Assembly (NCBI RefSeq): GCF_002811955.1
Contig: NZ_NPEF01000197.1
Coordinates: 1 to 7,197 of the forward strand
Length of the DNA: 7,197 nt
From: Leptospira ellisii
GTDB taxonomy: Bacteria > Spirochaetota > Leptospiria > Leptospirales > Leptospiraceae
Direction of reading: 5' to 3'
The first letter of the stretch is position 1. Every line of letters begins with the position of its first letter. A program made the position numbers and the translations under genes. This document shows positions 1 to 7,008 of the stretch, one piece after another. The notes beneath the pieces were generated by a model. It did not search any database, had not been told where the DNA came from, and worked only from the letters and a program-made list of their open reading frames with translations.

Positions 1-348
1 CATATCGGTTCAATACGATTCGATCCGGAGGGATTTCGGATCGCGAGACGTAAGTGGACGATTTTCATTCCATGGGATGAGATCGCCGAGATCGGCACGG
101 GAGAATATCAGGGCAGCGCCGCCGTGTTTTTTGGGGTCAAATCGTTGGCTCCGATCCGAGTCGAGCCCGTCGAATTTCGCCGGAAAGTAATTCGAGAAAT
201 CCTTTGGAGCGAGGAATGGCTCGGAGTCCAGTTTATGATCTTAAATGAAGATTACGGAATTTCCTCTCCGCTACTCGCCGAAGCGCTGGAGCGTTACCGG
301 TTGGGTGTGGAATTTAGGGAAGAGCTCAAAAAAAGATCGATCGAATGA
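1..348 (+). CDS. C-terminal part of a hypothetical protein, possibly PH-like domain (5' end outside window)
   Basis: An open frame runs from the first base of the window and ends at TGA 346-348, giving 115 residues. The start lies off the left edge, so the internal ATG at 124 is not the start. The visible part begins with short beta-type segments (GSIRFDPEGFRIARR, then an FIPWDEIAEIG stretch followed by AVFFGVKS), the pattern of bacterial PH-like domains where a strand carries an 'I-P-W-x-E-I' core. The C-terminal half is helical and charged (LLAEALERYRLGVEFREEL) and ends KKRSIE. No signal peptide or membrane segment is visible in this part. It is convergent with the minus-strand lysine-rich gene, 216 bases away, and seems unrelated to the sugar genes. 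That it is coding is well supported by composition; the PH-like reading is a guess from strand pattern only. Confidence 0.7.
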   Translation, partial: HIGSIRFDPEGFRIARRKWTIFIPWDEIAEIGTGEYQGSAAVFFGVKSLAPIRVEPVEFRRKVIREILWSEEWLGVQFMILNEDYGISSPLLAEALERYRLGVEFREELKKRSIE

Positions 349-564
349 TCTTGGAATCCGATTATTCGGAGGACGTCCGGTCCCGTGTTTTGATTCGTAT
401 AAGAAGCGAATTCGATGTTTTTCCGTTTTTGGTACCGGTGCCGGTATCCGGAGTTTCGAAAAAGAATCTTAGGCGAGTCGTCGAGAGAACCGAAGCTCCT
501 CGAAGTCGAACTCTTGTCGGAGCGCGACTTCAAGGTGTTTGAAAGAGGAAAGAAGGAATCGAAA

Positions 565-1196
565 TTATCTTTTTTTCGTTTTCTTCTTTGCGGTTTTCTT
601 TTTAGCTATTTTTTTCTTCGCCGCCTTTTTCTTGGCCGCTTTCTTTTTGACGACTTTCTTCTTCGTCGGTTTTTTCTTAGCTACTTTCTTGGAAGCCGCC
701 TTTGCGGTTTTCTTTTTGGCCGCCTTCTTTTTAGCCGCTTTTTTGGCTGCGGCTTTTTTAACGGCAGCCTTCTTTTTCGCGGCTACGGTTTTGACGACGG
801 TTCTATCCTCTTCGTTGAGACGGAAGAAGGACTTTTCGAAATCCCGATTCTTAAAAGATACGAGCGCTCTTCCGATCAATTCATCGACGTCGCTCGTCTC
901 CAAACCTTCGTTCGCGGATTCGATAAAATCATAGGAAAGGTGAGCCAACCGCAACGCAGATAACTCGTTAGTTTCTCTTGGGAAGCGCCTTGGCGCGCGA
1001 GACCGTGGAGCCAATCTCTGAGAATTTTTTCCCCCAGAGAGAACGTTTCTTCGGGTTGTGCGGATCTTCCCGATTTATGAATTTCATCATTCAGTTTTTG
1101 GTGAACGAGCGAGTAGTCTTCTTCGAAGGCGGGATCCAGGATACCGTCTTCGATCAGCCTTGCGTCCAGTCTACGGACAATAGCAGAGTCGGCCAT
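565..1196 (-). pseudogene. Lysine/alanine-rich, histone H1-like tailed protein, frame broken by an apparent 1-base loss
   Basis: Two minus-strand frames join here. The first starts at ATG 1196 (MADSAIVRRLDARL...) with an AGGAGA ribosome site ten bases upstream, and reads sensibly for about 75 residues to GASQEK. The second reads sensibly from about base 971 (TNELSALRLAHLSYDF...) to TAA 565-567; its own ATG at 1014 lies in an arginine/proline-rich shadow of the first frame. The shift needed is -1. A single extra A in the AAA run at 972-974 would give one 210-residue protein: an acidic, helical N-terminal region of about 140 residues, then a roughly 70-residue tail of AAKKK-type repeats resembling histone H1 or HC2-like tails. 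No classical slippery heptamer is present, so mutation or sequencing error is more likely than programmed frameshifting. A nucleic-acid-binding role is inferred from the tail alone; the N-terminal domain is not recognised. Confidence 0.75.
568..783 (-). repeat. Low-complexity AAKKK-type coding repeat
   Basis: On the minus strand this stretch encodes some 70 residues composed almost only of Lys and Ala with occasional Thr, Val, Ile, Pro and Ser, in imperfect units of the form AAKKK, AKKKT or VVKKK. At DNA level it is a degenerate purine-rich tandem repeat, which makes the plus strand look like a Phe/Leu-rich membrane frame. Such tracts are prone to length change by slippage. It forms the C-terminal tail of the gene at 565-1196. 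Confidence 0.85.
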
Positions 1197-1206
1197 AATG
1201 TTAGAA

Positions 1207-1212
1207 TCTCCT
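1207..1212 (-). promoter_or_regulatory. Shine-Dalgarno AGGAGA that fixes the start at 1196
   Basis: The minus strand reads AGGAGA here, followed by ten bases and then ATG at 1196. This is the strongest ribosome-binding site seen in the window and supports 1196, not the internal ATG at 1014, as the true start of the lysine-rich gene. Confidence 0.7.
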
Positions 1213-1434
1213 AAAATATGCGGGGCAGAAATTGGATATACTTTGATCTAAGAATGGTTTATGCAAGAAAAAAGTGAAACCGAGAAAGAATTGAAGTTTC
1301 GTTTCCACTTTCGCTCAAGAGCTGCGTTGCAAATTCATTCGGCAATTTGTAAACAAAACTCTCTTCGATCGATCGGGACCGATTCGTCGACGTGCGTCTG
1401 CACCTTTGTTCGATCGAATCGATTCTTCCCAAAA

Positions 1435-1470
1435 CGAAACGAGTGTTTCGACGAGTTCGATCGCGAAACA
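1435..1470. repeat. Three-part inverted repeat CGAAAC / GTTTCG / CGAAAC
   Basis: CGAAAC at 1435-1440 can pair with GTTTCG at 1445-1450 across a 4-base loop. The same GTTTCG, extended by one base at 1444, can instead pair with CGAAACA at 1464-1470 across 13 bases. The two stems are mutually exclusive, the geometry of a structural switch, but the arms are short and the region is rich in these words, so chance is a real possibility. Confidence 0.3.
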
Positions 1471-1517
1471 TCCTCGTTGCGGGGTGGAATCGAATCCTCT
1501 TTTTTAGGAATCAACGG

Positions 1518-1540
1518 ACGGATTCCGATACCGAATCCGT
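1518..1540. repeat. 8-bp perfect inverted repeat ACGGATTC / GAATCCGT
   Basis: ACGGATTC at 1518-1525 and GAATCCGT at 1533-1540 form a perfect 8-bp stem with a 7-base loop. There is no T-run directly after it on either strand, so it does not look like an intrinsic terminator. It abuts the palindrome at 1539-1553. Confidence 0.45.
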
Positions 1541-1553
1541 TCAATTGTTGAAC
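1539..1553. promoter_or_regulatory. Palindrome GTTCAA-TTG-TTGAAC, possible operator
   Basis: Two perfect 6-base arms separated by three bases form a 15-base dyad, the size and symmetry of a dimeric regulator site. It lies about 210 bases upstream of purU and about 340 bases from the divergent gene. No regulator is assigned; the symmetry is seen, the operator role is inferred. Confidence 0.3.
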
Positions 1554-1761
1554 AAATTTCCTTGACTTCCCCGCCTCTTTTGCGCGCAATGAAAGGACGG
1601 TCTCTGGGACTGACCCGGCGAAGCTATACACTGCGGTTTTACCGATTTATACCGTCTTAAACTCCGGTTTTGCGTTTCGATCCTTCGGCTTACATCCGTT
1701 TGACGAGTCCTTTTGAAATCGATCCGAACGCTCCTTCAAAAGTTTCGCTTTTAGGTTTTTT

Positions 1762-2607
1762 GTGAACCGATCCGATTCCCGTATTCTACTCATCCGTTGT
1801 CCCGACGCACCCGGTTTGATTTACAAGGTGACTGGTTCCTTGTTTCGAATGAGGGCCAATATCGTCAGCAATCAGGAGTTCGTAGACAATCCCGCTTCCA
1901 CGTTCTTTATGAGAACGGAATTTACTGGAAATATCCAGGAAGAAGTTCTTTTATCCGAGCTTGCCCGACAACTTCCCGCGGGACATGAACTGGATCTTTC
2001 CCCGCTTCGACGATCGAAGGTCGTGATTCTCGTAACCAAAGAGGCGCATTGTTTGGGAGATCTGTTGATTCGTCATCGGTTCGGAGAATTGGAAATGGAT
2101 TTGGCGGAAGTGATCGGCAACCGTTCCGAGCTGGAGGGTTTGGTGAATGACTTTCATCTTCCGTTCACTTTGGTTCCCACCGACGGACGGGATCGGGAGG
2201 AACAGGAAGCCGAGTTGGACGATCGTCTTGCCTCGCTCGAACCGGATTGGATCGTACTCGCGAAGTATATGCGGATCCTTTCCCCTTCGTTCGTAAAAAA
2301 ATGGGGAAAAAAACTACTCAACATCCATCATTCCTTCTTACCCGCGTTCAAAGGCGCGCGTCCGTATGTCCAAGCCTATGAGCGGGGAGTGAAGATCATC
2401 GGGGCCACCGCGCATTTCGTTACGGAGAATTTGGACGAAGGACCGATTCTCGTGCAGGACGTGATCCATGTGGATCACAGTTACGAACCGGACCGGCTGA
2501 TGCTTTTCGGAAGGGATTTGGAGAAGATCGTTTTGGCCAAGGCGTTGCGGCTTCTTTTGGAAAGAAGGGTAACGCTTTTTCGAAATAGAACCGTCGTGTT
2601 CGAGTGA
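1762..2607 (+). CDS. purU: Formyltetrahydrofolate deformylase (PurU)
   Basis: PurU hydrolyses 10-formyltetrahydrofolate to formate and tetrahydrofolate, balancing one-carbon pools and supplying formate for purine synthesis in the cytoplasm. The 281 residues match the usual family length. An N-terminal ACT domain (about 7-75, with [13 protein letters not shown] and the [10 protein letters not shown] strand) is followed by a formyltransferase domain (about 86-281). The catalytic trio is present: Asn187 and His189 in [13 protein letters not shown], and Asp225 in LDEGPI. The start is GTG at 1762, preceded by only a weak AGG at 1753-1755; an in-frame stop at 1714-1716 limits any upstream extension, and the ACT domain begins correctly from this GTG. 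It lies 85 bases before the MarR-type gene with no visible terminator, but is probably a housekeeping neighbour and not part of the sugar locus. Confidence 0.95.
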   Translation: MNRSDSRILLIRCPDAPGLIYKVTGSLFRMRANIVSNQEFVDNPASTFFMRTEFTGNIQEEVLLSELARQLPAGHELDLSPLRRSKVVILVTKEAHCLGDLLIRHRFGELEMDLAEVIGNRSELEGLVNDFHLPFTLVPTDGRDREEQEAELDDRLASLEPDWIVLAKYMRILSPSFVKKWGKKLLNIHHSFLPAFKGARPYVQAYERGVKIIGATAHFVTENLDEGPILVQDVIHVDHSYEPDRLMLFGRDLEKIVLAKALRLLLERRVTLFRNRTVVFE

Positions 2608-2692
2608 TTTTTCGGAGAAACGCGGGTTAAAATCCTGGGTAGATCTTTCGTTTCGCGATTCGTATTCGTTCGATTTTCGCCCGATTGCAGTT

Positions 2693-3016
2693 ATGGATGA
2701 CGCATTAAGACACAAACTGTTGAAGATTCTGGAGGAAAATCCGGAAGTCAATCAACGCGAAATTTCCGAAATCCTCGGAATCAGTTTAGGCAAGGTCAAT
2801 TATTGCCTCAAGGCGCTGATGGATAAGGGTTGGATAAAGGCCAGAAACTTTAAGAACAGCAAAAACAAACTGGCGTACGCGTATTTTCTGACGCCGATGG
2901 GAATCGAGGAAAAAGCCGTGTTAACGGTCCGCTATCTTAAGATCAAATTGCAGGAATACGAACAGATTCAAAAAGAGATCGAAGAGCTTAAAAAGGAAAT
3001 AGGGGAAGGGGAATAA
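2693..3016 (+). CDS. MarR-type EPS/LPS-associated transcriptional regulator
   Basis: This is a small (107-residue) DNA-binding protein of the MarR-like, EPS-associated regulator type. A winged helix-turn-helix fills residues about 5-75: the recognition part is [23 protein letters not shown] (20-42), and the wing is the [20 protein letters not shown] strand pair. It is followed by a Lys/Glu-rich, coiled-coil-like helix (about 78-105) that could mediate dimerisation. Proteins of this kind usually sit at the head of exopolysaccharide or O-antigen loci, and in Leptospira a marR gene is used as a boundary marker of the rfb region. The start is ATG 2693, with no good Shine-Dalgarno visible and a leader carrying six TTCG words in about 35 bases. 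It is followed by fcl after 15 bases, so it probably leads the operon and may control it. The target and ligand are unknown. Confidence 0.9.
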   Translation: MDDALRHKLLKILEENPEVNQREISEILGISLGKVNYCLKALMDKGWIKARNFKNSKNKLAYAYFLTPMGIEEKAVLTVRYLKIKLQEYEQIQKEIEELKKEIGEGE

Positions 3017-3031
3017 TCATTAGGATCGTTT

Positions 3032-3982
3032 ATGCAGAAGAATTCAAGAATATTTGTAACCGGTCATAGAGGGCTTGTCGGCTCCGCGCTGGTAAAAGTT
3101 CTCCGGGAAACGGGTTATGAAAATTTGATTTTAAGAACCCGTTCCGAGTTGGATTTGGCGGACCAAGCCGCAGTGGATGAATTTTTTAAGGAAAATCGGC
3201 CGGAATATGTTTTTTTAGCCGCAGCCAAAGTGGGCGGAATCATCGCGAACAATACGTATCCCGCAGAGTTCATCTATTCCAATCTTCAGATCCAAAACAA
3301 CATCATAGACGCATGTTTTAGAACGAAAACCAAGAAACTTCTTTTTTTAGGTTCGTCCTGCATTTATCCTAAATTCGCCACACAACCTATGGACGAAGAT
3401 CAGCTGTTATCCGGAAAACTCGAACCCACGAACGAACCGTATGCGGTCGCGAAAATAGCGGGAATCGTCATGTGTCAGAGTTACAACCGGCAATACGGGA
3501 CCAATTATATCTCCGCTATGCCTACGAACTTGTACGGTCCCGCCGACAACTACCATCCCGAAAATTCGCACGTTTTGCCCGCATTGATCCGCAGATTTCA
3601 CGAGGCGAAGAAGAACGCACTTTCCGAGGTCGTAATTTGGGGAACGGGCAATCCGTTGCGGGAATTTTTGTTTTCGGAAGACTTGGCCCGGGCTTGCGTG
3701 TTTTTGATGAATTCCTACGACGTGGAAGGACATGCGAACGGAGGAGAAATCGTAAACGTGGGTTCGGGTATAGAAGTAAGCATTCGAGAACTTGCGGAAA
3801 CTGTAAAATCCGTGGTCGGTTATGCGGGTAGTCTGATATTCGATCTTACGAAACCGGACGGCACTCCCCGAAAACTTTTGGACGTCGGCAAACTGCATCG
3901 AATGGGTTGGAAACATCAAGTCGAGTTGAAAGAGGGCATAAGGATCGCATACGAAGACTTCTTAACGAGGAACTTGGGATGA
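3032..3982 (+). CDS. fcl: GDP-L-fucose synthase (GDP-4-keto-6-deoxy-D-mannose epimerase/reductase)
   Basis: Fcl converts GDP-4-keto-6-deoxy-D-mannose to GDP-L-fucose by epimerisation at C3 and C5 followed by NADPH reduction at C4, supplying fucose for surface glycans. The protein is 316 residues, normal for the family, and is an extended SDR: nucleotide-binding [11 protein letters not shown] (9-19), the GSSCIYP motif (107-113), and YAVAK (137-141). The expected catalytic set is present: Ser108/Ser109, Cys110, Tyr137, Lys141 and His180, matching the E. coli enzyme with an offset of one. The [10 protein letters not shown] segment (210-219) is also family-typical. AGGA at 3022-3025 lies six bases before the ATG. 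The stop overlaps the permease start by four bases (ATGA), suggesting coupled translation. The partner gene gmd, which makes the substrate, is not in the window. Confidence 0.95.
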   Translation: MQKNSRIFVTGHRGLVGSALVKVLRETGYENLILRTRSELDLADQAAVDEFFKENRPEYVFLAAAKVGGIIANNTYPAEFIYSNLQIQNNIIDACFRTKTKKLLFLGSSCIYPKFATQPMDEDQLLSGKLEPTNEPYAVAKIAGIVMCQSYNRQYGTNYISAMPTNLYGPADNYHPENSHVLPALIRRFHEAKKNALSEVVIWGTGNPLREFLFSEDLARACVFLMNSYDVEGHANGGEIVNVGSGIEVSIRELAETVKSVVGYAGSLIFDLTKPDGTPRKLLDVGKLHRMGWKHQVELKEGIRIAYEDFLTRNLG

Positions 3983-4830
3983 AAAAGGACGAAGACTGGG
4001 ATCTCGTCATATCTTCCGAAAACCGCTGGTGGAATTTGAATCTGTCGGGTTTATGGAAATACAGGGATCTGATTCGTTTATTCGTATATCGTGATATTGT
4101 TGCGAAATACAAACAGACCGTACTCGGACCCTTATGGCATATCATTCAACCGTTGTTCTCCACGTTCGTCTTCAGCATTGTGTTCGGAAATTTCGCGAGA
4201 ATTCCCACGGACGGAATTCCCCATCTAGCTTTTTATATGTCCGGAATCGTCCTTTGGGGATATTTCTCCAATTCTCTGCTCGGAACTTCCAATACCTTCG
4301 TCAGTAATTCCGCGATTTTCGGAAAAGTATATTTTCCGCGGTTGACGGTTCCCGTATCGGTGATCATTTCCAATTTGATCCAACTCGGAATTCAATCCTC
4401 CCTATTCGTGATCATTTGGCTTTATTATAGATCGCAAGGAGTGATCCCCGCTCTGAATTTCGCTTATCTTCCCATGATACTGGTATTAATCGTCCAACTC
4501 GGTCTACTCGGGTTGAGTTTTGGAATTTTAGTCTCCTCCTTAGTCACTAAATACAGGGATTTTACGTATTTAATCGGATTCGGGGTTCAGTTGTGGATGT
4601 ACGCGTCCCCGGTGGTTTATCCTTTGGCGGAAGTTCCCGCGGATATGCGGAAGTATGTGGATTGGAATCCGATCGTCCAGATTTTGGAGGTATTCCGCTT
4701 CATCTTTTTCGGAAAGGGTACGGTCAATTTACAATCGTATCTGTTCGGTTGGTTCGTCACGTTTTTCGTTTTGATATTGGGGGTGTTTCTGTTTAATAAA
4801 ATCGAAAAAACCTTCGTGGACACTGTTTGA
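3979..4830 (+). CDS. ABC-2 type polysaccharide/O-antigen exporter permease (Wzm/TagG-like)
   Basis: This is the membrane half of an ABC exporter that moves lipid-linked O-antigen or a related glycan across the inner membrane. The chosen start is ATG 3979, overlapping the fcl stop as ATGA and preceded by GAGGA at 3967-3971. The frame is open further upstream (ATG 3907), but that part is a shadow of fcl. The product is 283 residues. The N-terminal amphipathic segment and family signature are present ([18 protein letters not shown], then [10 protein letters not shown] at 49-58), followed by about six hydrophobic segments (roughly 55-72, 84-104, 121-150, 160-187, 197-215, 255-273). The KYRD motif (191-194) and the SPVVYP motif (210-215) before the last helices are typical. 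The ATP-binding partner does not follow, as it often does: legB comes next. The polymer exported cannot be told from sequence. Confidence 0.92.
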   Translation: MKKDEDWDLVISSENRWWNLNLSGLWKYRDLIRLFVYRDIVAKYKQTVLGPLWHIIQPLFSTFVFSIVFGNFARIPTDGIPHLAFYMSGIVLWGYFSNSLLGTSNTFVSNSAIFGKVYFPRLTVPVSVIISNLIQLGIQSSLFVIIWLYYRSQGVIPALNFAYLPMILVLIVQLGLLGLSFGILVSSLVTKYRDFTYLIGFGVQLWMYASPVVYPLAEVPADMRKYVDWNPIVQILEVFRFIFFGKGTVNLQSYLFGWFVTFFVLILGVFLFNKIEKTFVDTV

Positions 4831-4852
4831 TCAGATTAAGGCGCGGGGTTGT

Positions 4853-5851
4853 ATGCAATTAAAGGGAAAAAAAGTCGTGGTAACGGGAGCCGACGGTTTT
4901 ATCGGATCCCATCTCGTCGAAACGCTTTTGGAGGAGGGCGCCTCCGTAAAAGCATTCGTATATTATAATTCTTTTAATAGTTGGGGATGGATCGACTCCT
5001 TTACGGCCGACAAAAAGGAATCCGTAGAGATTTTCTCCGGCGACGTCCGGGATCCCAACGGCGTGAGGACCGCTCTCAAGGGAGCTGACGCGGTTTTTCA
5101 TCTCGCCGCTCTGATCGGAATCCCCTACAGTTATCATTCTCCCGACAGTTACGTGGATACGAACATACGAGGGACGTTGAACGTACTGCAAGCCGGGAGG
5201 GATCTCGGTTTGCAGAAAATCGTAGTTACGTCCACTTCGGAAGTTTACGGTACGGCATTGTACGCCCCCATCGATGAAAAACATCCCCGCCAGGGACAAT
5301 CACCTTATTCTGCGACTAAGATTGGCGCAGATTCGTTAGCCGAATCCTTTTACAGGAGTTTTCAACTGCCCGTCGTCATAGTTCGTCCCTTTAATACCTA
5401 CGGTCCGAGGCAATCGGCACGAGCGGTGATTCCTACGATCATTACACAATTGTTGGACGGAAAAAAAGAGATTCAACTGGGATCGTTGGATCCTACGCGC
5501 GATTTGGTTTTCGTAAAGGATACTGCGAAAGGTTTCGTGGAGCTCGCTAAATCGGAACTATCCGTCGGACAAGAGGTCAACATTTCCACGAATTTCGAAA
5601 TCAGCATCGGAGAACTCGCGAAGGAAATTATCGCGCAAATAAATCCGGAAGCCAGGATCGTTACGGATGATCGACGTCTCCGGCCGGAAAAGAGCGAAGT
5701 CGAGAGGTTGATCGGAGACAACACGAAATTGAAATCCGCCACCGGATGGACCCCGGAGGTCCGACTCAAGGAAGGATTATCCAGGACCATCGAATGGTTT
5801 CGGGTTCCGGAAAACAGATCCGGTTATAAATCGGGGATATATAACGTATAA
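4853..5851 (+). CDS. legB: NAD-dependent 4,6-dehydratase LegB, legionaminic-acid pathway (LLPSF_EDH_00030 type)
   Basis: This extended SDR enzyme is predicted to catalyse 4,6-dehydration of a nucleotide-linked GlcNAc (GDP-GlcNAc in the Campylobacter legionaminic pathway), giving the 4-keto-6-deoxy sugar that LegC aminates. The 332 residues contain the NAD-binding TGADGFIGSH (11-20), FHLAALIGIPYSY (82-94), the dehydratase active-site segment TSTSEVYG (126-133, a Thr-Ser-Glu set at 128-130 where RmlB has Thr-Asp-Glu), YSATK (Tyr152, Lys156), RPFNTYGPRQ (178-187) and RDLVFVKD (216-223). The family was first named from the Leptospira LPS locus as part of a seven-enzyme nonulosonic-acid cassette, and the genes that follow match that cassette. 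It starts at ATG 4853, 22 bases after the permease, with TAAGG at 4837-4841 as a modest ribosome site. UDP versus GDP specificity is inferred from the pathway, not from visible residues. Confidence 0.9.
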   Translation: MQLKGKKVVVTGADGFIGSHLVETLLEEGASVKAFVYYNSFNSWGWIDSFTADKKESVEIFSGDVRDPNGVRTALKGADAVFHLAALIGIPYSYHSPDSYVDTNIRGTLNVLQAGRDLGLQKIVVTSTSEVYGTALYAPIDEKHPRQGQSPYSATKIGADSLAESFYRSFQLPVVIVRPFNTYGPRQSARAVIPTIITQLLDGKKEIQLGSLDPTRDLVFVKDTAKGFVELAKSELSVGQEVNISTNFEISIGELAKEIIAQINPEARIVTDDRRLRPEKSEVERLIGDNTKLKSATGWTPEVRLKEGLSRTIEWFRVPENRSGYKSGIYNV

Positions 5852-5856
5852 ATTAA

Positions 5857-7008
5857 ATGGAATATGGTGAAATTCTAAAATTTATACGATCCCTTTATCC
5901 CGATCGGGAAAACGTCCCCCTTCATGAGCCCGTTTTTTCGGGCAACGAAAAGTCGTATCTGACGGAATGCGTCGATTCGACGTTCGTGTCCAGCGTTGGG
6001 AAATACGTGGACGAATTCGAAACGAAAATCGCGGAATATACCGGGGCTAAAAAGGCGGTCGCTGTGGTTAACGGTACGCAGGCCCTTTTTATCGCCTTAA
6101 AACTAGCCGGAGTGGAACCTGAAACTGAGGTGATCACGCAGTCCTTGACCTTTATCGCGACCGCGAATGCGATTCAATATACAGGAGCGATTCCACATTT
6201 TTTGGACGTCGATCCGGACACGATGGGCTTGAGTCCCGAAGTTTTGTCTAACTTCTTAAAGGAATCGACCCACAACAAAAACGGACGGCTGTATAACCGC
6301 AATACCGGAAGAGAGATTTCGGCCGTCGTTCCCATGCATACGTTAGGTCATCCTTGTCGCATTTCGGAAATCGCGCGTCTCTGTAACGAATACGAGTTGC
6401 CATTGGTCGAAGACGCAGCGGAAAGTCTCGGCAGCTTCGTAGAAGGAAAACACACGGGGAGATTCGGGCTTTTAGGAACCTTAAGTTTTAACGGAAATAA
6501 GGTGATCACCACAGGCGGCGGCGGTATGATTATTACCGACAACGAAGAGTTGGGTGTAAGGGCGAAACATCTCACTACTACGGCAAAACTTCCGCATCGT
6601 TACGAATTTATACACGACGAAGTGGGTTATAATTTCCGACTTCCGAACATCAACGCGGCGTTAGGCGTCGCTCAGATGGAAAAACTACCCCTTATCCTGG
6701 AATCGAAACGGGATATTGCGGAAAGATACGCGGCCTTTTTTTCGAATACCGGCTGGAAGTTCGTACTGGAACCTTCCTTTGGAAAATCCAATTATTGGTT
6801 GAATTCGGTTCAATTCGAGAATCTTTCAAAAAGAAACGAGTTCTTAAATGTTTCCAACGATTCGGGCGTGATCACGCGTTCGTTCTGGAAACCGATGCAC
6901 CAACTTCCCATGTACACCTCCTGCCCCAAAAGCCATATGCGAAATACCGAAAACCTTTACGAGACTATGGTGAATTTGCCGAGCAGCGCGCGAATCAGAG
7001 TCATATGA
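5857..7008 (+). CDS. legC: PLP-dependent sugar aminotransferase LegC (LLPSF_NHT_00031 type)
   Basis: A DegT/DnrJ/EryC1-family aminotransferase predicted to aminate C4 of the keto sugar made by LegB, using glutamate and PLP. The 383 residues are full family length and begin with the characteristic VPLHEPVFSGNEK (20-32) and DSTFVSSVGKYVDEFE (40-55). PLP-site features are visible: NGTQAL (72-77, phosphate region), VEDAAESLGS (184-193, with Asp186 for the pyridine nitrogen), and the Schiff-base lysine Lys215 in FNGNKVITTGGGGM (211-224). GYNFRLPNINAALG (257-270) is typical of the family. The ATG at 5857 lies only five bases after the legB stop and has no close Shine-Dalgarno, so it is probably translated by coupling. 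The stop overlaps the next start as ATGA (7005-7008). Pairing with legB makes the legionaminic-type assignment firm; the exact final sugar is inferred. Confidence 0.93.
   Translation: MEYGEILKFIRSLYPDRENVPLHEPVFSGNEKSYLTECVDSTFVSSVGKYVDEFETKIAEYTGAKKAVAVVNGTQALFIALKLAGVEPETEVITQSLTFIATANAIQYTGAIPHFLDVDPDTMGLSPEVLSNFLKESTHNKNGRLYNRNTGREISAVVPMHTLGHPCRISEIARLCNEYELPLVEDAAESLGSFVEGKHTGRFGLLGTLSFNGNKVITTGGGGMIITDNEELGVRAKHLTTTAKLPHRYEFIHDEVGYNFRLPNINAALGVAQMEKLPLILESKRDIAERYAAFFSNTGWKFVLEPSFGKSNYWLNSVQFENLSKRNEFLNVSNDSGVITRSFWKPMHQLPMYTSCPKSHMRNTENLYETMVNLPSSARIRVI

Larger units (their letters stand above)
1197..1761. other. Long intergenic region between divergent genes; no convincing gene
   Basis: This 565-base spacer separates the minus-strand lysine-rich gene from plus-strand purU, so it must hold promoters for both. 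Short open frames exist on both strands, but their translations are Arg/Ser/Phe-rich with no recognisable motif. The sequence is rich in TTCG, CGAA and TCGATCGA words and carries several inverted repeats (1271-1311, 1435-1470, 1518-1540, 1539-1553). Possible promoter pieces are TATATC on the minus strand near 1235-1240, upstream of the lysine-rich gene, and TATACA at 1625-1630 upstream of purU; neither has a good -35 at standard spacing. A small RNA cannot be excluded, but nothing specific supports one. Confidence 0.6.

Noticed and set aside
431..449. Hairpin GGTACCGgtgcCGGTATCC between the two convergent genes
   Set aside because: Considered as a bidirectional terminator, but on neither strand is it followed by a T-run (the Ts precede it on plus). 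A 7-bp repeat GAAGTCG/CGACTTC at 502-531 is likewise without a T-run.
415..963. Plus-strand open frames (also 539-934) encoding Phe/Leu-rich, membrane-like proteins
   Set aside because: They are the antisense of the AAKKK coding repeat; complementing Lys codons yields Phe/Leu. The minus-strand reading has a ribosome site and sensible non-repeat sequence.
972..974. Programmed -1 ribosomal frameshift in the lysine-rich gene
   Set aside because: The local codons GAG AAA CTA do not make a slippery heptamer and no stable downstream stem was evident; a missing base is the simpler explanation.
1562..1590. TTGACT as a -35 box for purU
   Set aside because: At 17-base spacing the would-be -10 is CGCAAT, matching only three of six positions and lacking the important first bases.
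1259..1631. Short open frames on both strands in the spacer
   Set aside because: Arg/Ser/Phe-rich translations, no motif, no good ribosome site, and mutual overlap; typical of chance frames in TTCG-rich DNA.
3407..3919. Minus-strand open frames across fcl, permease, legB and legC (including 4859-5299, 5473-5790, 6348-6575)
   Set aside because: Shadows of strongly supported plus-strand genes; no family motifs and no ribosome sites.
3907..3978. Upstream ATG extension of the permease by 24 residues
   Set aside because: This stretch lies inside fcl in another frame. The ATGA overlap at 3979-3982 with GAGGA upstream gives a conventional start.
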